From contig NZ_JAPTGG010000002.1 in assembly GCF_026891035.1 (NCBI RefSeq), positions 310,001-374,000 of the forward strand: 64,000 nucleotides of DNA, written 5' to 3'. This stretch comes from Dasania phycosphaerae. Its GTDB lineage: Bacteria; Pseudomonadota; Gammaproteobacteria; Pseudomonadales; Dasaniaceae. Positions within the stretch are counted from its first letter, which is position 1. Every line of letters starts with the position of its first letter. The position numbers and the translations under genes are program-made. Below, piece after piece: positions 1 to 8,410 of the stretch. The notes beneath the pieces were generated by a model. It did not search any database. It was given only the letters and a program-made list of their open reading frames with translations, and was not told where the DNA came from.

Positions 1-504
1 GACCCTTTCGGTACTTTCCTAACCACCAATATAGGTTCAGCAACCATTCAGGGGGCCGAGATAGAGCTTACTTGGTTTGCCACGGATCGCTTCCAGCTCA
101 GTGGTAACTATGCTTATTTAGAAACAGATACCGAAGATTTAGTGATCAACGGTGTTGATGTTTCAGGCACTCATTTGCGCCAGGCGCCCCGTAATTCATC
201 CAGTATTGTCGCCGACTATACCCTGCCAACGGACGTAGGCGACTTTGACTTCCGCCTTGATTACTCCTATACCGACCAGCAAGTCATGGACTTTCTGGAC
301 GAAGAGGCTTTTCTTGAAGCCAGAGAGCTATTCAATGCGCGTATAGCTTGGGCCTCTACGGATCAGCGCTGGGATGTATCGCTGTGGGTTAAAAACCTCA
401 AAGATGAAGCTTATATTGCCCACGTTTACACCGTTGGCCCCGGCGTGATTGGCGTATGGGGTGAGCCTAGAACTTACGGTCTTAGCGTCAACTACTCACT
501 TTAG
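1..504 (+). CDS. TonB-dependent receptor, C-terminal fragment (5' end outside window)
   Basis: The reading frame is open from base 1, so only the last 167 residues of an outer-membrane beta-barrel are present. Alternating polar/hydrophobic strands and the closing pattern (a segment WDVSLWVKNLKDEAY, then GVWGEPRTYGLSVNYSL) are typical of the last strands of TonB-dependent receptors, where a conserved NL.D..Y motif precedes the final strand. The protein ends in Leu rather than the usual Phe or Trp. Family knowledge: such receptors import siderophores, vitamin B12, glycans or other large ligands using TonB/ExbBD energy. The substrate cannot be read from this fragment. A strong terminator follows at once, so it is probably transcribed separately from the acylase gene downstream. 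Confidence 0.85.
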   Translation, partial: DPFGTFLTTNIGSATIQGAEIELTWFATDRFQLSGNYAYLETDTEDLVINGVDVSGTHLRQAPRNSSSIVADYTLPTDVGDFDFRLDYSYTDQQVMDFLDEEAFLEARELFNARIAWASTDQRWDVSLWVKNLKDEAYIAHVYTVGPGVIGVWGEPRTYGLSVNYSL

Positions 505-532
505 GTAGTTACCCAGTACTGCTGACATTATT

Positions 533-566
533 CGAGGCGGCCAGACAACGGCAGCCTCGTTTTTTT
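533..566 (+). terminator. Intrinsic terminator after the TonB-dependent receptor
   Basis: A 6-bp perfect stem (CGAGGC at 533-538 with GCCTCG at 554-559) is followed immediately by seven T residues (560-566). It lies 29 bases after the receptor stop codon. Confidence 0.85.
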
Positions 567-593
567 ATAAAGCCGCGACCTGTCGGGCTTTAT
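567..593 (+). repeat. Inverted repeat in the leader of the acylase operon
   Basis: ATAAAGCC (567-574) pairs with GGCTTTAT (586-593), giving an 8-bp stem with an 11-base loop directly after the terminator T-run and 38 bases before the acylase start codon. It has no T-tract, so it is not a second classic terminator. It could be an operator or a 5'-UTR hairpin. Confidence 0.5.
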
Positions 594-630
594 TGAGATT
601 AATAATAATTTAAAAGCAAGGTTCGTAAGC

Positions 631-3189
631 ATGATAAAAGCTATATTCAATACTCAGCAATGGCGGCTTAGTGCTGTAGTCACAGCTACCCTAGCGGCTA
701 GTTTATTAAGCAGTGGCTGCATAGAGCGTGCAACAAACAGCACGCAACTGGTTAAGCAAGCGCAAGTTGAAATTGTGCGCGATCAATACGGGGTGCCGCA
801 TATTTATGCCGAGGATAATTACGGGGTATTTTTTGGTTATGGCTACGCGGTTGCGCAAGACCGCCTATTTCAAATGGATATGCTGCGTCGCAGCGCGCTG
901 GGAACGGTAGCGGAAGTTTTAGGCGAGCAGTATTTTGAATTTGATAAATTTATACGCAGTAGTTACGACAGCCGCTCTGTGCCAGCACAAATTGCGAAAC
1001 TAAGCCCGCGTGATAAACGTATTTTGCAAGGTTATGCCGACGGCATTAATCGTCACTTGCAAAATATACGCAAAAGCCCTGACACGCTTACTCCCATAGA
1101 ATATATTGAATTCGATTTTGAACCTACCGACTGGACTATAGTCGATGTGGCCATGCTGTTTACCGGCCCACTGGCTCATCGCTTTTCCGACGGCAATACC
1201 GAGCTGGATAATTTACAATTTTTACAGGCCTTAGAATCACAACACGGTAAAGAAACTGCTTGGAAAATATTTAGCGCCAGCAAGTGGCTGTACGATAGTC
1301 AATCCCCTACTACCGTACCAACAGCTACCACCAATAGCCCTGAAGCAATTGTTAACCCGCCCCGCCCGGCTTATCTTTCCCAGTTATCAGAACAAGCCGC
1401 AGGCAGCAAACTCAGCAGCTATATGCCAACCAAAGACGGCCTGCCTATTATTTCCCATGGCGATAGCAATAGCGCCATTATGGATACCTTTGCTCGTAGG
1501 GGGACCAGTGGTACACCTGGCTTTGCTTCGGCTAGTAATTTATGGGCGGTTAATGGCCCACGCTCAAAGGGTGCGAAAGGCTCGCTGATTAACGGCCCGC
1601 AGTTTGGCTGGACCAGTCCCTCCTACGTATACGGTATAGCACTGCATGGCGGCGATTTCGATGTTACAGGTAACACCTTATTGTTTTCGCCCAATTTGTT
1701 ATTCGCTCATAACAATCACATAGGTTGGGGGTCTACTGCAGGTTTTGGTGATCAGGTTGATATTTTTGAAGAGCAGCTTAACCCCAAAAACCCAGAGCAA
1801 TACATGCACAAGGGCCATTACCGGCCATTTGAATCCTGGCAGGAAACCATCAATATTAAAGGCCAGCAAGCCCGTACTATTACTGTCAGGCGCAGCGTGC
1901 ATGGGATGGTTGAAACAATTAAGCCTGAACAAAATATTGCATATTCCCGCGCACGCACTTGGGATGGCAAAGAAATTGATACCCTGCTGGCTTGGATTGA
2001 ATTAGCTACAGTAAAAGACATAAACAAAGTTAATGCTGTGCTGGATCGCATTGCCACTAACATCAATTTTTATGTTATCGATAAAAACGGCAACTTGCTG
2101 TATCGCCATGGTGGCCACTACCCTCGCCGCAACCCACTACATGACACTCGTTTCCCCGTACCCGGCACTGGTGAGCTTGATTGGCAAGGCATACGCTCCG
2201 GCAGTGAAAGCCCTAGCGTGTTAAACCCCAAAACTAACTACTTAGTCAATTGGAATAATCGCCCCGCACGCGGCTGGGCCAGCCCTGACATGTGGTGGTT
2301 AACCTGGGGTCGTGGTGATAGAGCGAATATATTAATCGATGAAATCACTGCCGTTGAGGCATTAACTCCTGAGCAATCCTGGAATATTAACCAGCGCGCT
2401 TCATATGCAGATGTTAACCGTGAGTACCTGCTGCCCTATTTACAAGCGGCATTAGCAAATCAAACTTTATCAAAGCTGGAGTCCCAGGCTTATGCTGCAC
2501 TAATGAATTGGGATGGCTATTGGTGGGACAAAAATGAAGATGGCAAATTTGATGGCGCCGCGCCGCTAATTTTTGAAAGCTGGCTATCGCAACTGCTGCA
2601 AGCTACGCTTAAAGACGACGTAGGTGAGGAATTTTTTAAACGTTTTTCAGCAACTGGTCACCCCACTTCTGAGTCTACCGGCAGTATTAATCTACAGCCG
2701 GGCACCAAAGCGCTTATACGCAACTTAGATGAGCTGCGTAGCGGCACAGCACCTATTTACGACTTTTTTAATGGTGTAGCCAGCGCTGAGGTTTTACAGC
2801 AAGCCTTTGCTACAAGTGTTGCTCAGCTAGCTGAACAATTGGGCGAAGATATAACGCTATGGCATGCCCTGCCCGCAGCCATGGTATACCACAACAAAAA
2901 TTACCGTGGCATACCACAGGCGCTGGATGATGCTCAGTATCAATCTGAGGTGATTCAAAACCGAGGTTCAGAAAACAATCTCTTTATCGCCAAAGGTACA
3001 CACATAGAGGCCTGGGATGTATTTGGTCCGGGCCAGAGCGCTTTTATCTCACCTCAGGGCGAGCGCAGCCCGCATCACTCAGATCAATTAGAGTTGTTTG
3101 CAAGCTTTGGTAAAAAGAAAATGCCTTTTTTACGCAAAGATATAGTTAACCCACAGCTAGAGACACTGATGATTGGGAGTAAAAAATAA
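631..3189 (+). CDS. Penicillin acylase family N-terminal-nucleophile hydrolase, probable lipoprotein
   Basis: This 852-aa protein belongs to the penicillin/cephalosporin/AHL acylase (S45) family, which hydrolyses amide bonds to release a carboxylic acid and an amine. The N-terminus is a signal sequence with a lipoprotein-like cysteine at residue 30 (LLSSGC; Ser at -3 is not ideal). The start of the alpha subunit is recognisable (VRDQYGVPHIYAED, then GYAVAQDRLFQMDMLRR). The autoprocessing/catalytic serine is Ser302 in the motif SNLWAV, followed by NGPRSKGAKGSLINGPQFGW. A later NRGSENNLF and the end segment SDQLELFASFGKKKMPF match the usual beta subunit. The stop codon overlaps the next start (TAATG), and two more overlapping genes include a carboxylate symporter, which suggests the released acid is taken up. 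Whether the substrate is a beta-lactam, an N-acyl homoserine lactone or another amide cannot be decided. Confidence 0.93.
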   Translation: MIKAIFNTQQWRLSAVVTATLAASLLSSGCIERATNSTQLVKQAQVEIVRDQYGVPHIYAEDNYGVFFGYGYAVAQDRLFQMDMLRRSALGTVAEVLGEQYFEFDKFIRSSYDSRSVPAQIAKLSPRDKRILQGYADGINRHLQNIRKSPDTLTPIEYIEFDFEPTDWTIVDVAMLFTGPLAHRFSDGNTELDNLQFLQALESQHGKETAWKIFSASKWLYDSQSPTTVPTATTNSPEAIVNPPRPAYLSQLSEQAAGSKLSSYMPTKDGLPIISHGDSNSAIMDTFARRGTSGTPGFASASNLWAVNGPRSKGAKGSLINGPQFGWTSPSYVYGIALHGGDFDVTGNTLLFSPNLLFAHNNHIGWGSTAGFGDQVDIFEEQLNPKNPEQYMHKGHYRPFESWQETINIKGQQARTITVRRSVHGMVETIKPEQNIAYSRARTWDGKEIDTLLAWIELATVKDINKVNAVLDRIATNINFYVIDKNGNLLYRHGGHYPRRNPLHDTRFPVPGTGELDWQGIRSGSESPSVLNPKTNYLVNWNNRPARGWASPDMWWLTWGRGDRANILIDEITAVEALTPEQSWNINQRASYADVNREYLLPYLQAALANQTLSKLESQAYAALMNWDGYWWDKNEDGKFDGAAPLIFESWLSQLLQATLKDDVGEEFFKRFSATGHPTSESTGSINLQPGTKALIRNLDELRSGTAPIYDFFNGVASAEVLQQAFATSVAQLAEQLGEDITLWHALPAAMVYHNKNYRGIPQALDDAQYQSEVIQNRGSENNLFIAKGTHIEAWDVFGPGQSAFISPQGERSPHHSDQLELFASFGKKKMPFLRKDIVNPQLETLMIGSKK

Positions 3190-3521
3190 TGATTGCTAGC
3201 CTTAGTGATAAAATCCCCGCTGATATTGCAAACAGCCCAGGCTTTGTTCAATACCTAAAGCAAAAACGCAGGCACCGCATTATTTTTTCATCAATCACTA
3301 TAGTGCTCTATGCAGTTTTTGCTTTTGGCTATGGTCCACTAGAGGGCTTATTTGTGAGCGAAATCAGTGTCGATTCCCAGCTTAATTTTGCCTTAGCCTA
3401 TTTTGTGTTTTTGGTGCTGGCATTTTTTGTTCTAGAACTTATTTATTGCAGGCTGGCAAACAGCATTGAGTTAGGTATTCGACAAGAGTTAAAGCACGCG
3501 GGGCATAATAATGAGCTATAG
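3189..3521 (+). CDS. DUF485 family small membrane protein
   Basis: A 110-aa protein with two predicted membrane helices (about residues 32-53 and 71-94) and charged ends. This is the size and topology of DUF485 (YjcH-type) proteins, which nearly always sit just before an ActP-type symporter gene and are thought to be accessory to it. The start overlaps the acylase stop by one base and the end overlaps the symporter start by 11 bases, so translation of all three is very likely coupled. The biochemical role of DUF485 is not settled. Confidence 0.88.
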   Translation: MIASLSDKIPADIANSPGFVQYLKQKRRHRIIFSSITIVLYAVFAFGYGPLEGLFVSEISVDSQLNFALAYFVFLVLAFFVLELIYCRLANSIELGIRQELKHAGHNNEL

Positions 3522-5181
3522 CGTATTAAAAGCTGTCAGCAATAAAGCCGCCATGGCTGCCTTGATGTTGCTGGCTATGATGTCGGGGGTAATGGCCGCA
3601 GGGCCAGACCTAGGCGATGTAGAACGGCAGCCACTCAATATTACCGCCATTGCTTTATTCGGCTTATTTGTAGTGGTTACCTTGTTTATTAGTTACTGGG
3701 CTTCAAAGCGGACTAGCAGCAGCAGTGATTTTTACACCGGCGGTGGCAAAATAACAGGCCTGCAAAATGGTACGGCTATTGCGGGCGACTTTATGTCGGC
3801 CGCCTCTTTTCTGGGGGTTTCTAGCCTCATTTATGCGTTTGGTTTTGACGGTTTAATCTTCGGCTTAGGTGCCGTTGCCGGGTGGCCTATGTTGCTGTTT
3901 CTACTCTCAGAAAGAGTGCGTAACTTAGGTAAATACACCTTTACCGATGTAGTAGCTATACGATTAGAAAAAATGCGTACCCGCATAATTTCTGTGCTGG
4001 GCTCTGTTACCGTGGTGATCTTTTATCTTATTGCCCAAATGGTTGGGGCCGGTAAGCTGATTGAGCTGCTATTTGGCCTGCCCTACGAAATTGCCGTGGT
4101 GATCGTCAGCCTATTGGTTATTGCCTACGTAGCCTTTGGTGGCATGCTGGCCACAACCTGGGTGCAAATAGTTAAAGCTGTGATGCTGCTATTTGGTATC
4201 ACCCTGATGGCCATTTTGGTGCTATATCAAGTAGATTTTAATTTTGCCACTTTGCTAGCGCAGGCCACGCAGGCCCACCCCGCGGGCAATGATTTGTTAA
4301 AACCGGGGCGGCTATATGATGACCCCATACAAGTTGCCACGATATTAGCCACCATGATGTTTGGCATACTGGGTTTGCCACATATTTTGATGCGCCTTTT
4401 TACCGTGCCCAATGCTCATGAATCGCGACGCTCTGCGCTCTACGCCTCATTATTTATTGGTTATTTTTACTTGCTATTAGTCGTGGTGGGTTTTGGCATT
4501 GTGGTGCACGTGCTCAATAACCAGCAATTTATGGATGCCAGTGGTGGTTTGATAGGCGGCAATAATATGGCGGCCATACATCTCGCCAATGCTTTAGGCG
4601 GCAGCCTGCTAATGGGCTTTATGTCTGCCGTTGCCTTCGCAACTATTTTAGCGGTGGTGGCTGGCCTTACCGTGGCTGGCGCGGCCGCTATTGCCCACGA
4701 TCTCTATGCTGAGGTTTTACATAAGGGCAAGCCCGATCCGCAAAAGGAAATCAGGCTAACCCGTATTGTTACTGTGCTATTAGGTTTAGTGGCAGTGGCC
4801 TTGGGTATATTGTTTCAGGATCAAAACATAGCCATTATTGCCGCCCTGCCTATGGTGGTAGCAGCCAGCGTTAACTTCCCTATTTTGATTATGTCTATCT
4901 ACTGGGGTCCTATGACCACCCGTGGCGCCATCGCTGGTGCCTTGGTAGGCTTTGTGTCGTCTATAACGCTGATTTGCGTGAGCCCCAAAGTATGGGTAGA
5001 TGTGTTGGGCTTTGAGCAGGCGCTGTTCCCCTATGACTACCCTGCTCTATTTACCATGCCGCTGTCGTTTATTGCGATATGGCTTTTCTCGGTCACCGAT
5101 AACTCGACGCGGGGCAAAACTGACCGTGCAGGCTATGCTGAGATGCTGGTGCAGGCTGAGCTGGGGCATATTGACCGTTAG
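3511..5181 (+). CDS. actP: Cation/acetate-type symporter (sodium:solute symporter family)
   Basis: The 556-aa protein is a polytopic inner-membrane transporter of the sodium:solute symporter (SSS) family, ActP subgroup. An N-terminal hydrophobic segment that may be cleaved is followed by about 13 membrane helices. Recognisable pieces are DFYTGGGKITGLQNGTAIAG near residue 72 and the helix GDFMSAASFLG that follows it, and in the C-terminal half LPHILMRLFTVPNAHESRRS. ActP takes up acetate and other short monocarboxylates with Na+ or H+. Here it is not next to acs, as in enterobacteria, but is fused by overlap to an amide hydrolase gene, so its natural substrate may be the acid released by that enzyme. 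The gene name reflects family only. Confidence 0.88.
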   Translation: MSYSVLKAVSNKAAMAALMLLAMMSGVMAAGPDLGDVERQPLNITAIALFGLFVVVTLFISYWASKRTSSSSDFYTGGGKITGLQNGTAIAGDFMSAASFLGVSSLIYAFGFDGLIFGLGAVAGWPMLLFLLSERVRNLGKYTFTDVVAIRLEKMRTRIISVLGSVTVVIFYLIAQMVGAGKLIELLFGLPYEIAVVIVSLLVIAYVAFGGMLATTWVQIVKAVMLLFGITLMAILVLYQVDFNFATLLAQATQAHPAGNDLLKPGRLYDDPIQVATILATMMFGILGLPHILMRLFTVPNAHESRRSALYASLFIGYFYLLLVVVGFGIVVHVLNNQQFMDASGGLIGGNNMAAIHLANALGGSLLMGFMSAVAFATILAVVAGLTVAGAAAIAHDLYAEVLHKGKPDPQKEIRLTRIVTVLLGLVAVALGILFQDQNIAIIAALPMVVAASVNFPILIMSIYWGPMTTRGAIAGALVGFVSSITLICVSPKVWVDVLGFEQALFPYDYPALFTMPLSFIAIWLFSVTDNSTRGKTDRAGYAEMLVQAELGHIDR

Positions 5182-5276
5182 CAGGGCTAGCGGCTGTAAT
5201 AGGCTGTAGGTGGGCAATCTAGCCGACGCCTGCGGCCATGCGCGAAGAATAGTGGAGCTAGGGGGCGAATTGAATT

Positions 5277-5297
5277 AAAGCAGCTTAAGGCTGCTTT
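5277..5297. repeat. Hairpin downstream of actP
   Basis: AAAGCAGC (5277-5284) and GCTGCTTT (5290-5297) form an 8-bp perfect stem with a 5-base loop, 95 bases after the actP stop. No T-run follows on the plus strand, so termination is uncertain. The rest of 5182-5436 shows no gene. A second IR, CAAGCC (5371-5376) with GGCTTG (5385-5390), lies downstream of the tRNA-Leu gene and also lacks a T-run. Confidence 0.45.
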
Positions 5298-5436
5298 GGC
5301 CCTACGGGCTCCATGAGTAAAGCTGGCGCTCAATTCCTGATTTAATCAGAATCTGAGAACCTCACAGTTTCAAGCCCTAATAATGGCTTGCTAGCTTAAG
5401 AGTTGAGCTTAGTGTCGAGAAGGTTATCGCAGAAAG

Positions 5437-5523
5437 TGGTGCCCGGGGCCGGACTTGAACCGGCACACTCGTAAGAGCGGGAGATTTTAAGTCTCCTGTG
5501 TCTACCAATTCCACCACCCGGGC
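5437..5523 (-). tRNA. leuZ: tRNA-Leu (anticodon UAA)
   Basis: The minus strand gives an 87-base class II tRNA. The acceptor stem GCCCGGG pairs with CCCGGGC and is followed by an encoded ACCA end. The anticodon stem-loop reads GGAGACTTAAAATCTCC, with TAA in the anticodon position. The long variable arm is present, as expected for leucine. It is the third gene of a Gly-Cys-Leu cluster after pgsA, the same order as E. coli glyW-cysT-leuZ, hence the name. Confidence 0.97.
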
Positions 5524-5599
5524 ATATCGAGAGGTTATTTATACACGGTGGTAGCCGTGTTAGATGCAGGCTTTCAGCCAGCACCCTGTCATCAAATGA

Positions 5600-5673
5600 T
5601 GGAGGCGCGACCCGGAATCGAACCGGGATAAACGGATTTGCAATCCGCGGCATAACCATTTTGCTATCGCGCC
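5600..5673 (-). tRNA. cysT: tRNA-Cys (anticodon GCA)
   Basis: A 74-base tRNA on the minus strand with acceptor stem GGCGCGA/TCGCGCC and an encoded CCA. The anticodon stem-loop GGATTGCAAATCC carries GCA. The T-arm CCCGGTTCGATTCCGGG is standard. It lies between the Gly and Leu tRNAs and is probably part of one precursor transcript. Confidence 0.97.
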
Positions 5674-5743
5674 TTAGTTAGCAGCCATAAGGCACTCTAT
5701 CAGTGCGAAGGCACACCATCGAGTACGATAGCTGGCTAAAAAT

Positions 5744-5819
5744 TGGAGCGGGAAACCGGGTTCGAACCGGCGACCTCAACCTTGGCAAGGTTGCGCTCTA
5801 CCAACTGAGCTATTCCCGC
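5744..5819 (-). tRNA. glyW: tRNA-Gly (anticodon GCC)
   Basis: A 76-base tRNA on the minus strand beginning GCGGGAATAGCTC with an encoded CCA end. The anticodon stem-loop CAACCTTGCCAAGGTTG carries GCC. It is the first tRNA of the cluster and lies about 45 bases downstream of a strong sigma-70 promoter. Confidence 0.97.
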
Positions 5820-5864
5820 AACGTCTTCGAAGTGGCTAATTGCTCATCCCCGAAAAGTGCGCCT

Positions 5865-5892
5865 ATTCTAATGTTTCGAGCGTAACTGTCAA
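5865..5892 (-). promoter_or_regulatory. Sigma-70 promoter of the Gly-Cys-Leu tRNA cluster
   Basis: On the minus strand there is a perfect -35 box TTGACA (5887-5892), a 16-base spacer and a -10 box TAGAAT (5865-5870). A G/C-rich stretch (AGGCGCAC) follows the -10. G/C-rich discriminators are typical of stable-RNA promoters under stringent control; that regulation is inferred here. The promoter lies between pgsA and the first tRNA, so the tRNAs need not depend on read-through from pgsA. Confidence 0.8.
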
Positions 5893-5974
5893 CAACACAA
5901 TGAGTATCTTATTGAAAAATAATGAATAAAATTCTCATTCTGGATAGTTATTAAGCAAACCACTGCAGGGTCGA

Positions 5975-6532
5975 TTATTTACTATCCAACTTGAACTCTG
6001 GAGCCGCGGCACGCAGGTAAACAAACATAGACCACAGGGTTAAAGCAGCGGCTATATACATCACGATAACACCAGATATGATCCATACCCCACTGCGCTC
6101 GGGGGCAGCCAGCAGCAAAATAAAGATGGAGATCATTTGCAGTGCTGTTTTAAATTTGCCCACATTAGAGACGGCAACGCTGGTGCGCTTGCCCAATTCA
6201 GCCATCCACTCACGCAGTGCCGAAATGAGCACTTCCCGGCCTATGATGATCATCGCTGGCAAGGTAAACCACCAAACCCCCATACGCTCTACTAGCAGGG
6301 TCAATACGATAACCACCATTAACTTATCGGCCACAGGGTCTAAAAAGGCACCAAAGGGCGTGCTCTGGTTGAGCCTGCGAGCTAAATAGCCATCCAGCCA
6401 GTCGGTTACCCCCGCCAAAGCAAAGATCAATGCCGAGGCGGTATAGCTCCAGGCAAAGGGTAGATAAAATACAAATACACAGAGAGGGATGAGCAGAATT
6501 CTGAACAGGGTTAAAATATTGGGTAAGTTCAT
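5975..6532 (-). CDS. pgsA: CDP-diacylglycerol--glycerol-3-phosphate 3-phosphatidyltransferase
   Basis: This 185-aa integral membrane enzyme makes phosphatidylglycerol phosphate from CDP-diacylglycerol and glycerol-3-phosphate, the committed step to phosphatidylglycerol and cardiolipin. The full CDP-alcohol phosphatidyltransferase signature DG-x2-AR-x8-G-x3-D-x3-D is visible (DGYLARRLNQ, then GAFLDPVAD). The start MNLPNILTLFRI is the usual N-terminus of PgsA, and about five hydrophobic helices follow. Length fits the family. It lies 48 bases after uvrC and before the Gly-Cys-Leu tRNA cluster, an arrangement shared with E. coli and Pseudomonas. Confidence 0.96.
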   Translation of the reverse strand: MNLPNILTLFRILLIPLCVFVFYLPFAWSYTASALIFALAGVTDWLDGYLARRLNQSTPFGAFLDPVADKLMVVIVLTLLVERMGVWWFTLPAMIIIGREVLISALREWMAELGKRTSVAVSNVGKFKTALQMISIFILLLAAPERSGVWIISGVIVMYIAAALTLWSMFVYLRAAAPEFKLDSK

Positions 6533-6580
6533 TCAATAAGGGCTTAGGTCTTTGCTGTTAAATAGGGATGAAGCTGCAGT

Positions 6581-8410
6581 TTAACTGTTATGCAGAGCAG
6601 TATATATATCTATGGCTAATTTTTGGCTAATTCCCGGTACTTTTGCCAAATCGTCCGCGCTGGCGGCACTGACCTCCTGCCAGCCGCCAAAATGGCGCAG
6701 CAGTTCGCGGCGGCGTTTGGGGCCTACGCCCGCTATATCCTGTAGAGGGGACTCACGGCGTTTTTTATCTCGGCGTTGTTTGTGGCCGGTTATCGCAAAA
6801 CGATGGGACTCGTCGCGTATATGCTGGATCAGATGCAGCGCCGATGAATCTGAGGGCAGCACAAATTCCTCGCCGGTATCGGGCCGGTACAGGTATTCAA
6901 AGCCCGCCTTACGGGTGGTGCCTTTGGCTATGCCCACCACCATTAAATCGCTGACACCCAAAGCCTCTAGCACCTGAGTGGCCTGCCCCACCTGCCCTTT
7001 GCCACCATCTATAAATAAAATATCAGGCTTTTTCTCATCACCTGCTTTAATGCGGGCATAGCGGCGCTTAAGCGCCTGCTGCATGGCCGCATAATCATCA
7101 CCACCGGTAATACCCTCTATGTTGAAGCGGCGATAGTCCGATTTTAACGGCCCGTTTTGATCAAATACCACACAGGAGGCCACCGTGGCCTCACCGGAGC
7201 TATGGCTGATATCAAAGCACTCCATACGCTTGGGTAGGTCGGCCAGTGATAGTACTTCTTGTAGCGCCGCAAAACGGCTATGTATGTTTTGCTTATTTGC
7301 CAAATGGCTGCTGAGGTTTTGGCTGGCAGTTTGCTGGGCCAGTTTTAGCCACTGCGACCTAGCGCTGCGCACCTTGTGGCTGATAGTAATTTGCTTTTGG
7401 CTGGCTTGGTTTAGCGCCTCGTTGATGACTCCTTGGTCTTCCAGCTCATGGCTGCTGACTATTTGCGCGGGGACTTCACGGGCCGAGCCCGGTGATAAAT
7501 AAAACTGGGCTAAAAAGGCCGCCAGTATTTGCCCTGGCTGTTCGTCTAAGTGTGATTTGGGAAAGTAGCTCTTGCTGCCCAGCACCCTGCCACCGCGGAT
7601 AAACAATACCTGTATACAGATGGCACCAGCACTTAGCTCGCAGGCGAACAAGTCTACATCGCCACTGTCGCCATCTATGGTTTGGGTAGCCTGTACTTGC
7701 TGCAACTGCTGGATTTTATCGCGCAATAACGCCGCCTGTTCAAATTCCAGCTCAGCGGCGGCAGCCTCCATTTCGTCGGCCAGTTCCTTAATTAGGGTTT
7801 TGTTATGGCCTTCTAAAAACATAACCGTGTGTTTAACCGACTCGGCGTAATCTTGCTCCGATATATTATTAACGCAGGGCGCGGTGCAGCGATTTATTTG
7901 GTGCTGCAGGCAAGGCCGAGAGCGATTGCTAAAGTAGCTGTTGTCGCACTGCCGAACTTTAAAAACTTTTTGCAATAAATTGAGGCTTTCTTTTACCGCC
8001 CCCGCACTGGGGTAAGGGCCAAAGTAACGGCCGCCACCACGTTTAACGCCGCGGTGATAGGATAGCTGCGGATATTTATCGTTGGATAAATACACATAGG
8101 GATAGGACTTATCATCGCGCATTAAAATATTGTAAGGCGGTCGATGTTTTTTAATCAGGTTTTGTTCAAGTATTAAGGCTTCGGCCTCGGTGTGAGTAAC
8201 AGTGACCTGTATAGAGGCAATTTTCGCCACCAGCGCCTGGGTTTTTATAGATAAACCCTTGTTGCGAAAATAGGAGGAGACACGATTTTTTAACTGCTTG
8301 GCCTTGCCCACATATAAAATTTTATGCTGGCTGTCGTACATTTGGTAAATGCCGGGTTTGGCCGTTAAGGTTTTTAAAAAATTATCGGCATCAAAGGCTT
8401 GTTCACTCAT
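6581..8410 (-). CDS. uvrC: UvrABC nucleotide excision repair endonuclease, subunit C
   Basis: UvrC (609 aa) cuts DNA on both sides of a lesion bound by UvrB. The N-terminal GIY-YIG nuclease domain starts at PGIYQMYD and continues with ILYVGKAKQLKNRV. A UVR helical motif (AELEFEQAALLRDKI, about residues 215-235) binds UvrB. The central C4-like segment and the RNase H-like second nuclease domain (MECFDISHSSGE, then FIDGGKGQ) follow, and the C-terminus has tandem helix-hairpin-helix motifs (IAGVGPKRRRELLRHFGG, VPGISQKLA). The start codon overlaps the alkB stop by one base. The GacA/UvrY regulator gene that precedes uvrC in many gammaproteobacteria is replaced here by alkB and murB. Confidence 0.97.
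   Translation of the reverse strand: MSEQAFDADNFLKTLTAKPGIYQMYDSQHKILYVGKAKQLKNRVSSYFRNKGLSIKTQALVAKIASIQVTVTHTEAEALILEQNLIKKHRPPYNILMRDDKSYPYVYLSNDKYPQLSYHRGVKRGGGRYFGPYPSAGAVKESLNLLQKVFKVRQCDNSYFSNRSRPCLQHQINRCTAPCVNNISEQDYAESVKHTVMFLEGHNKTLIKELADEMEAAAAELEFEQAALLRDKIQQLQQVQATQTIDGDSGDVDLFACELSAGAICIQVLFIRGGRVLGSKSYFPKSHLDEQPGQILAAFLAQFYLSPGSAREVPAQIVSSHELEDQGVINEALNQASQKQITISHKVRSARSQWLKLAQQTASQNLSSHLANKQNIHSRFAALQEVLSLADLPKRMECFDISHSSGEATVASCVVFDQNGPLKSDYRRFNIEGITGGDDYAAMQQALKRRYARIKAGDEKKPDILFIDGGKGQVGQATQVLEALGVSDLMVVGIAKGTTRKAGFEYLYRPDTGEEFVLPSDSSALHLIQHIRDESHRFAITGHKQRRDKKRRESPLQDIAGVGPKRRRELLRHFGGWQEVSAASADDLAKVPGISQKLAIDIYTALHNS

Noticed and set aside
5396..5885. Short open frames across the tRNA cluster
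   Set aside because: They run through three well-formed tRNA genes and have no protein-like composition.
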